In this document: one piece after another, positions 32,704-41,562 of the stretch
How the letters are laid out: each line of letters begins with the position of its first letter
Position numbering within the stretch: the stretch's first letter is position 1
DNA from: Tectiglobus sp965224045
Lineage (GTDB): Bacteria; Pseudomonadota; Alphaproteobacteria; Rhizobiales; Hyphomicrobiaceae
Direction of reading: 5' to 3'
Length of the DNA: 64,000 nt
Assembly (NCBI GenBank): GCA_965224045.1
Contig: CBDCYD010000016.1
Span: 744,001-808,000 of the forward strand
The notes under the pieces: generated by a model
What the model was told of the DNA's origin: nothing
The model's input: the letters and a program-made list of their open reading frames with translations, nothing else
Database searches by the model: none
Position numbers and translations under genes: made by a program

Positions 32704-33948
32704 TCACAGATCCCTGGTCCACTTCTCGAGGAGACGGCCTGCCGTGTCCTTGCCGCCCCAGCCAATGGCAACCGCAGCACCGACGGCCAGGGCGCCCATC
32801 ATCAGGGCAAAGCCCATGTTGATGATTTCATTGGCAAGACCCATTTGGCGCAGGCCCATGGCGGCGGCGAGAACGATGATTGCCACCTTGAGGAGCGGCG
32901 CCCAGCGTTGCGCATCCTTGGAGCGCGCGACGATGTCGGCAATGAAGTCTGCTGCGATGATACCCAAAAGGATGATCGCACTGCCGAGCAATACGCGCGC
33001 CCCGAGTTCAAGGAGTTGCTGGAGGAGCGCCGAGAGGACCTCAAAGTTGAGCAGTTTGGCCGCTTCGATGACGCCGAAGACCATGATGGCTGCGAACGCG
33101 ATCATTCCGACGATCTTCGAGATGGACGTCGAGCCGACGACTTCGCGAGAAAGCCCCAGCCTGTCGCCGACGCTGTCGACGCCCGTTGCCGGCAGGAAGC
33201 GGGTCAGCGCATCGGAAGCAAAGCGGGCAATGAAGTAGGCGAGTGTCAATACGATCCCGGATGCGAAGATGTTCGGGATGGCATCAAGGACGCCCTGCAG
33301 CATCTGCTTTGCCGGAGTCGAGATCGACTCGATGCCCAATGCGTCCAGCGCGGCAATCGCGATCGGAATGATCAGCAGGGTGAAGACGAGCATGCCGACT
33401 GCACCGGACAGTCCGGTGGTCGGCGACTGCATACCTGAGACGTCGGTCATGTTGGAGACCAGCGAGGCGTCCTCGTTCGCTCGCCTCCCCGCGGTGGGTT
33501 GCGATCCGCCCGCCAGAGACGTGAAGCCAACGCGTTCAGCCAGAGAGTCGAACTGTGCGGCGCGGAGCACACTCGTGACTGCCTCACGGGCGACCTTGGC
33601 GATCATGAAGCCGATCCCGAAGATCAAGCCGGCGCCGACGAGATTGGGCAGAAAGTTGAGGAACCTGGACGACATTTCCTGCATAGGTTTGAGCAGGCCG
33701 TCCATGCCAAGCGCGCCAAGAGCGGCGGGAAGCGCGACCAACATGGTCACCCAGAATATTGCGCGGCCAAGCGCGGTGGGCAGATCCGCACCACCGAACC
33801 CGGATCGCTCGACGGTGTAGCGCACCGCCCAGGCAAGCAGTTTCGCGATGATGTAGGCGACAATTAGTATGGCCAGCGCGGCGATCAATTTTGGACCAAA
33901 TTCCAGCGCAACGTTTTGCGCCTGATCCCAGTATTTCTGCAACTCCAT
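32704..33948 (-). CDS. Membrane protein with repeated conserved TM helices (CmpX-like, MscS-related)
   Basis: Inner-membrane protein of 414 residues with about nine hydrophobic segments. Four copies of a related TM helix motif are visible: PKLIAALAILIVAYIIAKLL, PNLVGAGLIFGIGFMIAKVA, PNIFASGIVLTLAYFIARF and ARVLLGSAIILLGIIAADFI. This is the repeat of the conserved-TM-helix family (PF05552) annotated as mechanosensitive ion channel or CmpX. No MscS beta domain follows. The start has AAGGAGG six bases upstream. Its role is probably membrane stress or osmotic response. Confidence 0.82.
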   Translation of the reverse strand: MELQKYWDQAQNVALEFGPKLIAALAILIVAYIIAKLLAWAVRYTVERSGFGGADLPTALGRAIFWVTMLVALPAALGALGMDGLLKPMQEMSSRFLNFLPNLVGAGLIFGIGFMIAKVAREAVTSVLRAAQFDSLAERVGFTSLAGGSQPTAGRRANEDASLVSNMTDVSGMQSPTTGLSGAVGMLVFTLLIIPIAIAALDALGIESISTPAKQMLQGVLDAIPNIFASGIVLTLAYFIARFASDALTRFLPATGVDSVGDRLGLSREVVGSTSISKIVGMIAFAAIMVFGVIEAAKLLNFEVLSALLQQLLELGARVLLGSAIILLGIIAADFIADIVARSKDAQRWAPLLKVAIIVLAAAMGLRQMGLANEIINMGFALMMGALAVGAAVAIGWGGKDTAGRLLEKWTRDL

Positions 33949-34648
33949 GGAAGCCTCCTTGAGCTAGACACTGTCCGTCCCGAACGCCATTGGAAAACCG
34001 ATCGGCGAGGGTGCGGGTGTTTGCTGCTGCGGTGGACCGTTTGCCGCCGCCCGGATGGCCCGGCGCGGCGGTGGTGAAGATCAGACCGGCGATGATCCGA
34101 ATCCGGTCTTGGGGGTGACTTGAAGGCCGGGGGCCGGGCCAACGCCTTTGGCACAGCGGATAACGCAAATCTGCGCGCACATGTGCCAGCAAGTTCTTGC
34201 CGCTGACCTTTGCATGCGGGCCTGCCTCCAACTCAGACCTTGGAAATCTACATTTAAACAATTCACGCGGCCGGATTTAGTGACGAGCTGGAATAACTGA
34301 AATATATTCATGTTAATCAATGGATTGTATTATTGTTTTTGATGCATCTCGACGGCATTTCAAAAGATATTCCGGTGAGAATATTGCCGATATGTCATTT
34401 ATTTTGCGATTAGGCGGCATTCATTCCGGTTATTTGGATGTCGACGGCCGGGCGCCGCCGCACGTGTCCAGGCGCAGGTAGAATATTGTTTGGGAAATGC
34501 ATTTGCAGGCGGCCGCACGGAACATGTGCAGCAGCAATACCGCGCATCAGGTCGACCGTGGCATCGATGCCTGCTTGTGCGTCTTGCGTGCGTTGCTGGC
34601 CGGTGCCGATCGACCGGGTATAGCGCGTCAGCGAGATCCCGTTGCCAA
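33949..34648. other. 700-bp gene-free region, partly AT-rich
   Basis: No convincing gene on either strand. The first part is GC-rich. About 34240-34420 is clearly AT-rich for this genome (runs such as tgaaatatattcatgttaa). About 34410-34640 has an open minus-strand frame of roughly 80 codons with plausible but unrecognised composition (IGTGQQRTQDAQAGIDATVD), possibly a gene remnant. It is bounded downstream by repeat copy B. Confidence 0.5.
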
Positions 34649-34858
34649 GATCATTTCCCGCCCTAGGCGGAATCGCATCGCCGGCCCACTCCCCCTGCCG
34701 ACCGCCCACGGCATCATTGTATTGGGCGGGCGGGAGGGGGAACGGGATGGTTTCAGCTCAACCTGAAAGACTAAAAGTTGCTCGTCTCTAAAGAACCGAG
34801 CAACTTTCTGCTTTCATTCGGGATCGGACCGATCCCGAATGAAAGCAGGTTTCTCTAG
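34649..34858. repeat. Composite palindromic repeat element, copy B
   Basis: Two modules. Module 1 (34649-34768) has gatcatttcccgcc, the long inverted repeat (arms from about 34689 to 34708 and 34723 to 34742) around the loop cggcatcattgtat, and ggatggtttcagct. Module 2 (34774-34858) has an 11-bp inverted repeat (34774-34784 with 34797-34807) and then a perfect 20-bp inverted repeat (34808-34827 with 34829-34848) with a one-base centre. The element ends at CTAG (34855-34858), which supplies the TAG stop (minus strand) of the NAD-GDH gene. Confidence 0.88.
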
Positions 34859-37800
34859 CTCTCGCTGGTGAGTTCCCGGATCTGCGCGGCCGCGACTGCC
34901 AGGCGTGAGATCGTGAAGTCGGGTGACGCCGCGACTTCGTCGACCAGGCGTTTGGCTGCACGTTCACCGCCGCCAATCGCGGCGACCCATGCATCGAGGT
35001 CCGCGCTGGCGTTGCCGGCATGCCCGTCGGTCAGGAACTTGCTTGCCAGCGACCTGCCCGCGGCCTTGAGGGTTCCGAACGCGCCCGTGAGGGCCAGCCG
35101 GTCGAAGTAGTCCGTCAGCTTGAGGTCTGCTGCACGTGTCTGCAGATCGTCGATCCGGAAGTAGTCGAGCGCGCCGTAGAGCGTTCTGGCGGCCTCTTCG
35201 ACTGGCTTGCCGGTGAAGTCGGCAAGCTTCGCAGCCGCGGGAGCCAGCTTCAATGGTTCGAGCCGCGCAATGCCAGCCGCGACCTCCTGTGGCACGCCGC
35301 GGGCCGTGAAATGCTCGATGTGCTGGCGGTAGCGCTCGTGCTGGTTCGGGGTCAGGATTTCTTCAAGCCCCGCACTTACCGCTTCCACTCCCGGCTTGTA
35401 GGCGTTGACGAAATTGCTGATCGGTTGGGCACCTGAAAGGCGCAGCAGTTCGGCAGTCTGGTCGAGCAGCAGGCCCTGGGTTTGGGCATAGAGATCGAGC
35501 TGGACGGCACCGCTCAGCTTGTTGTCCAGATCATCGATCGCCGCCCATAGCGGCGGCAGGTCATATACGGTGCGCGTTGCCATGAAGCTTGCCGCAATGT
35601 CTTCGGTTTCGCGGCCCGTGGCGTCCTTCAATCGCACCAGCATTGCGGGGCCGGCACGGTTGACCATCGAATTCGCGATGCGGGTAATGATGATCTCGCG
35701 CCGCAGGCGGTGGTCGAGAAGGTCTGCACGATACCGCTCCTGGAGGGCTGGCGGGAAGTATTCGGTGAGTAAGGTCTCGTTGACCGGATCATCGGCGACA
35801 TCGGTCTGAATGAGAGCTTCGGTGAGTTCAATCTTGGCCCAGCTCAGCAGCACCGCGATCTCGGGGCGGGTGAAGCTCTGGCCTGCGGCGACGCGGTTGG
35901 CGATCGTTTCATCCGAGGGCAATTGCTCGAGATCGCGCCGCACATAGTTGCCGTCTTCGAGTTGGCGGATCAGGCGCTGCAACAGGGTTTCATCGCGGAT
36001 GCCGCGCCGTTCGGCCAGGCTGATCGCGAGGCTCTGCTGGTAGTTGTTGCGCAGGCAGTCGAGCGCCACATCATCCGTCATGGAGGCGAGGAGATCATTG
36101 CGTGCCGCCATGTCGAGACGTCCGTCGCGTACGGCCGATCCGACCGCGATTTTGACGTTGACTTCCTTGTCCGAGGAATTGACCCCGGCCGAATTGTCGA
36201 TGAAGTCGGTGTTGACCCGTCCTCCGCCTTGCGCAAACGCGATCCGTGCGAATTGTGTCAGTCCGAGGTTTGCGCCTTCGCCAACGACTTTGACGTGCAG
36301 TTGGTCGGCTGTGATGCGGATTGCATCGTTTGTGTGGTCGCCGACGTCGCCGTCGGTCTCGAATGGTGCGCGGACATAGGTTCCAATACCACCGAACCAC
36401 AACAAGTCGGCGTCCGATTGCAGGATGGCACGCATTAGTTCGACCGGTGTTACGCGGTCCTGGTCGAGGCCGAACAATTGCTTGATTTGCGGTGATACGT
36501 CGATCCATTTGGCGTCGCGGGCAAACACACCGCCGCCGGCCGAAATCTTCGAGGTGTCGTAGTCCTTCCAGCTCGACCGGCCGAGATCGAACAGGCGCTT
36601 GCGTTCAACGAATGTTGTTGCCGGGTCCGGGTCCGGATCGACGAAGATGTCACGGTGGTCGAATGCAGCGATCAAGCGGGTTTGCTCGGACAGCAACATG
36701 CCGTTGCCAAAGACGTCACCGGACATGTCGCCGACACCGATCGCCGAGAACGGAGTAGTTTGAATGTCGATGTCCATCTCACGGAAGTGGCGTTTAACGC
36801 TTTCCCATGCGCCGCGTGCCGTGATGCCCATCTTCTTGTGGTCGTAGCCGGCGGAGCCGCCGGAGGCGAATGCATCGCCAAGCCAAAAGCCGGCCTCGGT
36901 TGAAATCTCGTTGGCATAGTCCGAGAACGTGGCGGTGCCCTTGTCGGCTGCAACGACCAGATAGGGATCGTCGTCGTCGTAGCGAACAACGTTGTCCGGC
37001 GCCACTATGTTGCCGTCAACGAGATTGTCGGTGATTTCGAGCAGGGACGAAATGAAGAGCCTGTATGATGCAACCGCCTCGGCCATCACGGCCTCGCGGT
37101 CACCGTCGCTCGGTAGGAATTTTGGATAGAATCCACCCTTTGCACCTTCCGGCACGATCACCGTGTTTTTGACCTGCTGTGCTTTGCACAGGCCCAGCAC
37201 TTCGGTGCGGAAGTCCTGAGCTCTGTCCGACCAGCGCAGGCCGCCGCGGGCGATCGGTCCAAAGCGCAGATGAACGCCTTCGACACGGGGGCTGTAGACC
37301 CAGATCTCGCGGTAGGGCCGCGGTTCCGGAACCATCGCCAGGTCGCGAGGGGCGAACTTGAACGAGACCGTTCCGGTTGCGTCTTCGCCGGGTCTTTCAC
37401 GGTAGAAATTCGTGCGCAGCGTTGCCGCCATCAACTGCAGGTAGGTGCGCAGAATCTGGTCCTCGCCGAGGCTCGGGACGGCGACCAGCTCTTCTTCTAT
37501 GGTTTGGCGCAGGCGATCCTGTTCGGCAATGCGTTGTTGCTCGTCGAGGCCGTTGCCGGGATCGAAGCGCGCGTGAAACAATTCGATTAGCCGGCGCGCG
37601 ATCTGAGGATGGCGAACGAGCGTATCCGACACGTACTTCATGCCGTAGGGCGAACGGATCTGGCGCATGTAGGCGGCAAAAGCCCTGAGCATGAGGACTT
37701 CGCGCCAATTTGCGCCGAGGGCAACGATCAAGCGGTTGAACGGATCGTTGTCGGCTCGCCTCTGGTTAACGGCGACGAATGCTTCCTCGAGGCGCTGGTC

Positions 37801-39684
37801 CACCTGATCAAGAGCGATCGGCGCACCGTCGGCCGTTCTCAGAACCATGTCATGCAGGGCAACCTGGCGTTTGCCGTCGGGAAATTGCGGCGCGATCCTG
37901 TAGCTTTGCTCGTCGATCGACCTGAAACCGAAGTTCTCGAGAACCGGTACGCGCTCCGACAGCGGTATCGGTTCGTCAAAGCGATGGACAATCGAGCGGA
38001 TCTGGCCGTCCGGTGCGTCGTCCGTTCTGTAAAAATCGACGGCAACCGCGCCCCCGGGATCCAGACGCTCGATCCGCGCGATGTCTTCGAGGGCTCTGGA
38101 GACCGGGTAGGTCTCGGAATAGGCCGGTGAGAACGCCCTGGCGTACTTGGATTTCAAAAGCCGGATTTCCGGGCCGGCACGATCCATCTTCGTTTCCAGG
38201 CGGTGATCCCACATCTGCGCGATTTCGGCGATCTCGGCTTCCAATGCAGCTTCGTCGACCTCGCGCTGCGGTACGTCGACATTGCGCTTGATAATGTAGT
38301 GGACGCGGATCAGTGCGGCTTCGGGAAAGAAGGGTGTGTAGGATGCGATCTCTCCGGCATACGCGCGGCACAGAGCATCGCCGATTTGCAAACGGATGGG
38401 TGTCGAAAAACGGTCGCGCGGAACGTAGACCAGTACGGAAACGAAACGGTCGAAGCGGTCCGGCCGGGCAAAGACGCTGACGCGTGGGCGCATGTCGAGA
38501 TCGACGATGTCGCGTGCCCAGCGTGCCAGTCTTTCGGTGCTGATCCGGAACAGCTCATCGCGCGGAAAGTTCTCGAGAACGTTGATGAGCGCCTTGCCGT
38601 CATGACTGCCGGGTGCAATGCCGGTCTGGCGCAGGACGGCATCGACCTTTTGGCGCAGGAGCGGGATTTGCACCGGGCGCTCTGTATAGGCTTGCGATGT
38701 GAACAGGCCCACTATGCGCAGTTCGCCGGTTTGGTTTCCGTCCGGGCCATAGGATTTGAGGCCTATGAAATCCATCTGGGCGCGGCGGTGAATATTCGAG
38801 GTGATGTCTGATTTGGTAATGATCAGGGGGTGCGCCGCAAACATGCGCTTGCGGATTTCCGGTGTCAGTTCCAGTGGTTTGCCGGCGTTCGAGAGAACCT
38901 CAAGAGATGCATCACGCAGGATTCCAAGCCCGCTGCCTTCGACAGGCTGCAAATGGCCGGTGGCCAAGTTGCCGACTAGTTCGTATTCGCGCAGACCAAG
39001 GAATGTGAACTGCCCGTCAATCAGCCACTGGCAGAACTCCAGTGACTCATTGATGATGCCCGGGGCAACCTGCGGCGGATTTCGCTCGAGTTCTTTCAGC
39101 GAGTCGCCGAAACGCCTGAGGATCGCACGCCAGTCCGTGACGGCAAGGCGGACCTGCCGCATGACCTGATCGAGAGCGTCGTGGAGGGCGCTGGCAGCAT
39201 CATCAGTCATCGGTCCGACGATCGCCACGATGTGGCTCTCCTGCAGCCCGTCGCCCCAATTGCCATCGCCTGGTCCTACGATGCGTTCACGGACGCCCGA
39301 CGATGACCGCTCGACCTTCAGGATCGGATGCTGAATCAAATAGACGTTGTGGCCGTGGGCCTGCAATTCGCCGATGGTACTGTCGACCAGGAAAGGCATG
39401 TCGTCATTGACGATATCGATGACGGTGCGCGCTTCGCCGTCACTGCCGAGGCCTTCGGCGCGGCGGACCGCGATCTTGTGGTGGCCGTTCGGCCTGGTCG
39501 CATGGACGTCATAGGACTGGCGCACCAGGTCGACCAGTCCTTGTTCTGAGGCGGCGGCAGCAAACCTGGCATCCAGGCCGTCGGTCATCATCTGGCCAAA
39601 CAGCTTTAGGCCGGGCTCGTCGAGCTGATCGATGATGCGGTCAAGCGCCGTGTTTTCGGTTGACGTGTCGGGTAGCGCGCTCAT
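34855..39684 (-). CDS. gdhB: NAD-dependent glutamate dehydrogenase, 180-kDa class
   Basis: Very large catabolic GDH of 1609 residues, converting glutamate to 2-oxoglutarate and ammonia with NAD. It has the long N-terminal regulatory region (ACT-like; VDSTIGELQAHGHNVYLIQHP), the catalytic core with FGPIARGGLRWSDRAQDFRTE and VPEGAKGGFYPKF (catalytic Lys region), the nucleotide-binding half (DMSGDVFGNGMLLS, GVNSSDKEVNVKI) and a helical C-terminus. The length is normal for the alphaproteobacterial type. It is monocistronic, and its stop codon is inside repeat copy B. It works opposite to GlnA in nitrogen flow. Confidence 0.96.
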   Translation of the reverse strand: MSALPDTSTENTALDRIIDQLDEPGLKLFGQMMTDGLDARFAAAASEQGLVDLVRQSYDVHATRPNGHHKIAVRRAEGLGSDGEARTVIDIVNDDMPFLVDSTIGELQAHGHNVYLIQHPILKVERSSSGVRERIVGPGDGNWGDGLQESHIVAIVGPMTDDAASALHDALDQVMRQVRLAVTDWRAILRRFGDSLKELERNPPQVAPGIINESLEFCQWLIDGQFTFLGLREYELVGNLATGHLQPVEGSGLGILRDASLEVLSNAGKPLELTPEIRKRMFAAHPLIITKSDITSNIHRRAQMDFIGLKSYGPDGNQTGELRIVGLFTSQAYTERPVQIPLLRQKVDAVLRQTGIAPGSHDGKALINVLENFPRDELFRISTERLARWARDIVDLDMRPRVSVFARPDRFDRFVSVLVYVPRDRFSTPIRLQIGDALCRAYAGEIASYTPFFPEAALIRVHYIIKRNVDVPQREVDEAALEAEIAEIAQMWDHRLETKMDRAGPEIRLLKSKYARAFSPAYSETYPVSRALEDIARIERLDPGGAVAVDFYRTDDAPDGQIRSIVHRFDEPIPLSERVPVLENFGFRSIDEQSYRIAPQFPDGKRQVALHDMVLRTADGAPIALDQVDQRLEEAFVAVNQRRADNDPFNRLIVALGANWREVLMLRAFAAYMRQIRSPYGMKYVSDTLVRHPQIARRLIELFHARFDPGNGLDEQQRIAEQDRLRQTIEEELVAVPSLGEDQILRTYLQLMAATLRTNFYRERPGEDATGTVSFKFAPRDLAMVPEPRPYREIWVYSPRVEGVHLRFGPIARGGLRWSDRAQDFRTEVLGLCKAQQVKNTVIVPEGAKGGFYPKFLPSDGDREAVMAEAVASYRLFISSLLEITDNLVDGNIVAPDNVVRYDDDDPYLVVAADKGTATFSDYANEISTEAGFWLGDAFASGGSAGYDHKKMGITARGAWESVKRHFREMDIDIQTTPFSAIGVGDMSGDVFGNGMLLSEQTRLIAAFDHRDIFVDPDPDPATTFVERKRLFDLGRSSWKDYDTSKISAGGGVFARDAKWIDVSPQIKQLFGLDQDRVTPVELMRAILQSDADLLWFGGIGTYVRAPFETDGDVGDHTNDAIRITADQLHVKVVGEGANLGLTQFARIAFAQGGGRVNTDFIDNSAGVNSSDKEVNVKIAVGSAVRDGRLDMAARNDLLASMTDDVALDCLRNNYQQSLAISLAERRGIRDETLLQRLIRQLEDGNYVRRDLEQLPSDETIANRVAAGQSFTRPEIAVLLSWAKIELTEALIQTDVADDPVNETLLTEYFPPALQERYRADLLDHRLRREIIITRIANSMVNRAGPAMLVRLKDATGRETEDIAASFMATRTVYDLPPLWAAIDDLDNKLSGAVQLDLYAQTQGLLLDQTAELLRLSGAQPISNFVNAYKPGVEAVSAGLEEILTPNQHERYRQHIEHFTARGVPQEVAAGIARLEPLKLAPAAAKLADFTGKPVEEAARTLYGALDYFRIDDLQTRAADLKLTDYFDRLALTGAFGTLKAAGRSLASKFLTDGHAGNASADLDAWVAAIGGGERAAKRLVDEVAASPDFTISRLAVAAAQIRELTSES

Positions 39685-40056
39685 TGTCCAGACCTCTCAA
39701 TGCACGGGGACAAAGGTAGTAATGCAACGAACTGGGATTGCCACCGCCATCCATTGGAGCGCTGTCCCGGTGCGGCTCTCCGGCGGGCTGACATGCGCCC
39801 GCGAATCTCTGCCCAACAAGCCATTAGAATGAATCGATCGTCCCTCAGCCTGCGTCCAACACAATTGGGCAACTGTGACTGTGTGCAGCGGTCCGGGTCA
39901 AGTAAATCCAGCATGTCTGCCCGCCAAGGGCAGCCATTTCACGTTCGCCGGGGGGCGGCCGAATTGCCGGCCGGGCCGTCGCAAGAGTGGCGCTCGAAGC
40001 GCGTGGGCTGCACCGAGGGCTTCCACGATTTGCAATCTCGCCTATGCCGGCTTTGC
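39685..40056. other. Intergenic region upstream of NAD-GDH
   Basis: 372 bases with no supported gene, holding the promoter of the minus-strand NAD-GDH gene. At its far end, 40041-40070, a 15-bp tandem duplication (cctatgccggctttg, then cctatgccggctcca, 13 of 15 identical) duplicates the end of the DegT aminotransferase gene including its stop, so two in-frame TAG codons lie 15 bases apart. Confidence 0.5.
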
Positions 40057-41277
40057 CTATGCCGGCTCCATTTGGCCCCGGACACGGGTCAGCCGTGTGA
40101 ATTCCTCGGCAATGATTGCTGCGATGTGCTGGCAATCCTGCTTCGAGAAGGTTAACGGGATGCGGAGGTCGCACGTGGATGCGAGCGTTTTCCTGGTCTT
40201 CGGGAGTTCCGGAATGTCGTCCAGGTAGGCCCATGAATCGAACCGGCTCGTGAAACCATGAGGCTCGTCCGCGCCGATCCATTTGATTTCGACACCGCGG
40301 GCCGCACAGGCGTCTATGAAGGGTGGAATGCCTTCCTTGCCGAGGCCAGTGGCCTGGAATTGAATCGAAGAGCCGACGAAGCCTTCGTGCTGATGGCGCT
40401 GCGGCAGGCGCAGACCCGCGACCTGCGAGAGGTGCTGCCGCAGCACCGAGTAGCGCTCGTTCCAGCGATGGACGTTGTCTTCAAGGCCTGGCAGCTGTGC
40501 GCGGATGAGCGCTGCGCGCAGATTGTCCATGCGGGCCGAGCAGTTTGGGCTTGCAAGCCGTGTTTCCTGAAACACGGCCTCGGACGGTATGGCGCCGTGC
40601 GCTGCGTAGTTCATGTATGAACCGGAAATCACGACGGCGCGTGATGCGAGTTCGGCATCATTCGTGGTTAACAAGCCGCCTTCGCCTGAATTTATGTGTT
40701 TGTAGGTCTGCGTGGAAAAACAGGCGACGCGGCCGAAGTTTCCAGACCGGACGCCTTTCCATTTGGCGCCCATCGTGTGCGCGCAGTCTTCAACAAGGCT
40801 GATGCCGAACTCATCACACAGCGCAACGATCGCGTCCATGTCGGCGATATGGCCGCGCATGTGCGACAGCATGAGAAATCGGGCCCCGGTCGCTTCGGCT
40901 TTGGCTCTCAAGTCAGCGAGATCCGTATGCCAGTTTTCATCGATCTCGATCAGGACCGTGCGGCCGCCAACAGCATGAATTGCACCGGGCACAGGGGCCA
41001 GCGTATAGGCATTGGCCAGAACTGCATCGCCTGGCGTGAGGCCGGCGGCGCGCAGTGCGATCTGCAGCGCCTGCCCGCCCGAGGTCGTAGCGAGACAGTA
41101 GCGGGCGCCCTGCCAGCTTGCGTACTCGTTCTCGAGGCGCGCTGCCTCGGAGACTTCCCCAGGTGCCGTGTTGTAGCGATGCAAGCGGCCGGTTCTCAGG
41201 ATCTCGCAGGCGCGCTCGATGGCAGATTCCGGGATCGGCTCCTGCTGCGTGAAGGACTTTTGAAATCGGTTCGTCAT
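40057..41277 (-). CDS. DegT/DnrJ/EryC1/StrS family aminotransferase
   Basis: PLP-dependent sugar-type aminotransferase of 406 residues. Motifs are TTSGGQALQIALRAAG (PLP phosphate), VEDCAHTMGAKWKG (Asp stacking on the PLP ring) and CFSTQTYKHINSGEGG with the Schiff-base Lys. The family transaminates nucleotide-linked or free keto-sugars, or makes aminated precursors such as AHBA. No sugar-nucleotide gene is adjacent, so the substrate is unknown. The start is uncertain: ATG at 41277 (MTNRFQKSFTQQ) fits the family; in-frame ATGs at 41307 and 41361 lack a ribosome site. Confidence 0.85.
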   Translation of the reverse strand: MTNRFQKSFTQQEPIPESAIERACEILRTGRLHRYNTAPGEVSEAARLENEYASWQGARYCLATTSGGQALQIALRAAGLTPGDAVLANAYTLAPVPGAIHAVGGRTVLIEIDENWHTDLADLRAKAEATGARFLMLSHMRGHIADMDAIVALCDEFGISLVEDCAHTMGAKWKGVRSGNFGRVACFSTQTYKHINSGEGGLLTTNDAELASRAVVISGSYMNYAAHGAIPSEAVFQETRLASPNCSARMDNLRAALIRAQLPGLEDNVHRWNERYSVLRQHLSQVAGLRLPQRHQHEGFVGSSIQFQATGLGKEGIPPFIDACAARGVEIKWIGADEPHGFTSRFDSWAYLDDIPELPKTRKTLASTCDLRIPLTFSKQDCQHIAAIIAEEFTRLTRVRGQMEPA

Positions 41278-41562
41278 TTCGCTTGTGTATTGCCGTGTAC
41301 CATCCATATGGGCTGACTGGACGGTATTCCGCAGCACGGTGCAAGCGAATTCAGGCTGCATGTATCGGCGAAAATTTCGGTGCTCACGGAAATCCCGGTG
41401 CTGCCTTGAGTCGACGGGTGGATTGCAGGTTTGGTGGCGCTTTGTCCGTCTCCTGCCAACTCATGACAGTGAACCCAACGAGCCGTGGCCTGCGTACATG
41501 ATCTGTGCACCACGCCGCCGCACCACATTGTTCTTACAACCGCGATCCAGTACATCTGACCA

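Noticed and set aside
41278..41562. LexA box upstream of uvrA
   Set aside because: A GTTC occurs near 41530, but the second GTTC at 7-base spacing is missing, so no intact alphaproteobacterial SOS box can be claimed.
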